Of a stretch of DNA of 33,083 bases, positions 32,290-33,083 are shown in pieces. Both the position numbers and the translations under genes were made by a program. The notes under the pieces were generated by a model. The model was not told where the DNA came from, searched no databases, and saw only the letters and a list, made by a program, of their open reading frames with translations. The stretch spans positions 1 through 33,083 of the forward strand of contig NZ_AKJE01000011.1 of the NCBI RefSeq assembly GCF_000282495.1, read 5' to 3'. The DNA is from Pseudomonas sp. GM79. Lineage in GTDB: Bacteria > Pseudomonadota > Gammaproteobacteria > Pseudomonadales > Pseudomonadaceae. The stretch's first letter is position 1. Each line of letters begins with the position of its first letter.

Positions 32290-33083
32290 TTATTCTGATT
32301 TTATTCCATGACTCTCGAACGGGCTCAGTGCCACCACTTGATGGCGCTCGAAGCTGAGCCGCGCAGCGTCTAGCACGCGGGTGGTCGCCAGTGCATCACG
32401 GGCGTCGACCGGCAGTGGGCCACCGCTCTGTAACGCGGTTTGTAGCTGCAAATAGAACTGATTCCAGCAGCCACGCTCGGACGGCACCCGCTCACGCACC
32501 TCGCCCTGCTCGAACCAGCCCCAGCGCCGGTGTTCTTCGACGCCCCAGCGCTCGCCTTCGGATTTCGGTGTGAGCCCGGCGAGCGTCGACGCCTCTTGCC
32601 CGTCCAGACCGTCGACGCTGTAGCAGCCCTGGGTGCCGGTCACGCGAAAGCGCGGGCCGGGGGTGTTTTGCAGGCAACTGCCGCCCAGGTGCGAGATCAC
32701 GCCACTGGCATGGGTCAGGGACATAAAGAAGCCGTTGTCGAAGGGCTGGCCTTTTTCGAGGTAATCCAGTTCGGCGTACACACGGGTGACGGGGCCGAAC
32801 AACAAGAGCGCCTGATCCACCAGATGACTGCCCAGATCGCGCAGAAAACCGCCGCCGCTGCCGTTGTTCACCGACTGTGGCGAATAGCGCTCGATCCGCG
32901 ATTCGAAACGGGTGACCCGACCCAGCGCACCGGACTCGATGAGTTTGCGCACGGTGAGAAAGTCCGAGTCCCAGCGCCGGTTCTGGTAGACGCTCAGTTG
33001 CACGCCCTGACGCTCGGCCATGGTGATCAGGGTTTGCGCTTGTTGCGCATCAGCAGCGAACGGCTTGTCGCTGACCACCGCCA
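32290..33083 (-). CDS. Gfo/Idh/MocA-family dehydrogenase, IolW/YdgJ-like (5' end outside window)
   Basis: C-terminal 264 codons of an NAD(P)-dependent oxidoreductase; the start and Rossmann fold lie beyond the right edge. The first residues, AVVSDKPFA, hold the family's xKP motif at the cofactor/substrate site. SVYQNRRWDSDFLTVRKLIE, GGGFLRDLGSHLVDQALLLF (with the catalytic Asp-x3-His pattern) and GPRFRVTGTQGCYSVDGLDG followed by QEASTLAG are close to B. subtilis IolW and E. coli YdgJ, which oxidise scyllo-inositol. This supports an inositol role for the importer downstream. The final codons are AT-rich and run into the promoter region of the next gene. Confidence 0.88.
   Translation of the reverse strand, partial: AVVSDKPFAADAQQAQTLITMAERQGVQLSVYQNRRWDSDFLTVRKLIESGALGRVTRFESRIERYSPQSVNNGSGGGFLRDLGSHLVDQALLLFGPVTRVYAELDYLEKGQPFDNGFFMSLTHASGVISHLGGSCLQNTPGPRFRVTGTQGCYSVDGLDGQEASTLAGLTPKSEGERWGVEEHRRWGWFEQGEVRERVPSERGCWNQFYLQLQTALQSGGPLPVDARDALATTRVLDAARLSFERHQVVALSPFESHGIKSE

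Noticed and set aside
32284..32296. AGAAT-TTT-ATTCT palindrome as a second operator
   Set aside because: It overlaps the stop codon of the dehydrogenase gene in an AT-rich tail and does not fit the GGAA-N6-TTCC spacing; chance is likely.

Overview
The window is a GC-rich, tightly packed stretch of bacterial chromosome. It almost certainly comes from a Pseudomonas of the fluorescens group. The evidence is the gene content (a six-gene Mrp antiporter operon with fused subunits A and B, a zinc-finger-less DksA2, a Pseudomonas-type CdiB/CdiA pair, Pseudomonas-style small conserved proteins) and several short palindromic repeat families typical of that group. No rRNA, tRNA, CRISPR array, transposase or prophage gene was seen.

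Layout. 1-8.1 kb, minus strand: a two-partner secretion locus. The outer-membrane transporter gene (cdiB) is followed 30 bp later by a giant filamentous-haemagglutinin/CdiA exoprotein. Its first 2123 codons are here; the C-terminal toxin and any immunity gene lie beyond the left edge. 8.2-12.4 kb: a decayed gene scrap and REP repeats, an FAD/NAD(P)-binding oxidoreductase, an unrecognised 114-residue protein, and a divergent pair made of an XRE-cupin regulator and an EamA exporter, with a twin palindromic operator between them. 12.5-18.6 kb, plus strand: the Mrp Na+(K+)/H+ antiporter operon (AB-C-D-E-F-G), with every junction overlapping. 18.7-21.9 kb: a DUF3995 membrane protein, then a Cys-containing DUF2946 protein ahead of a TonB-dependent receptor. 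22.0-25.5 kb: an orphan glycine-betaine-type binding protein, a translationally coupled pair of unknown genes and four further small conserved proteins. 25.6-27.8 kb: a chemotaxis receptor with a C-terminal sensor-like domain, and dksA2. 28.1-33.1 kb, minus strand: an ABC sugar importer (binding protein, double ATPase, permease) preceded by an IolW/YdgJ-like Gfo/Idh dehydrogenase, probably part of an inositol uptake and catabolism locus.

How the parts work together. CdiB exports CdiA for contact-dependent inhibition of neighbouring cells. The Mrp proteins form one membrane complex for Na+ and pH homeostasis. The XRE-cupin protein probably controls itself and the EamA exporter. The DUF2946 protein and TonB receptor look like a metal or metallophore uptake pair. 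The importer and dehydrogenase probably take up and oxidise an inositol isomer; a promoter with a GGAA-N6-TTCT palindrome in its spacer lies upstream of the importer genes.

No wholly new system could be established. The best leads are the CdiA variable regions, the twin operator at 11219-11259, the operator-in-promoter at 32247-32275 with its long ORF-containing leader, the DUF2946/receptor pair and the coupled unknown pair at 23129-23802. All family names come from reading the translated sequence, not from database searches.
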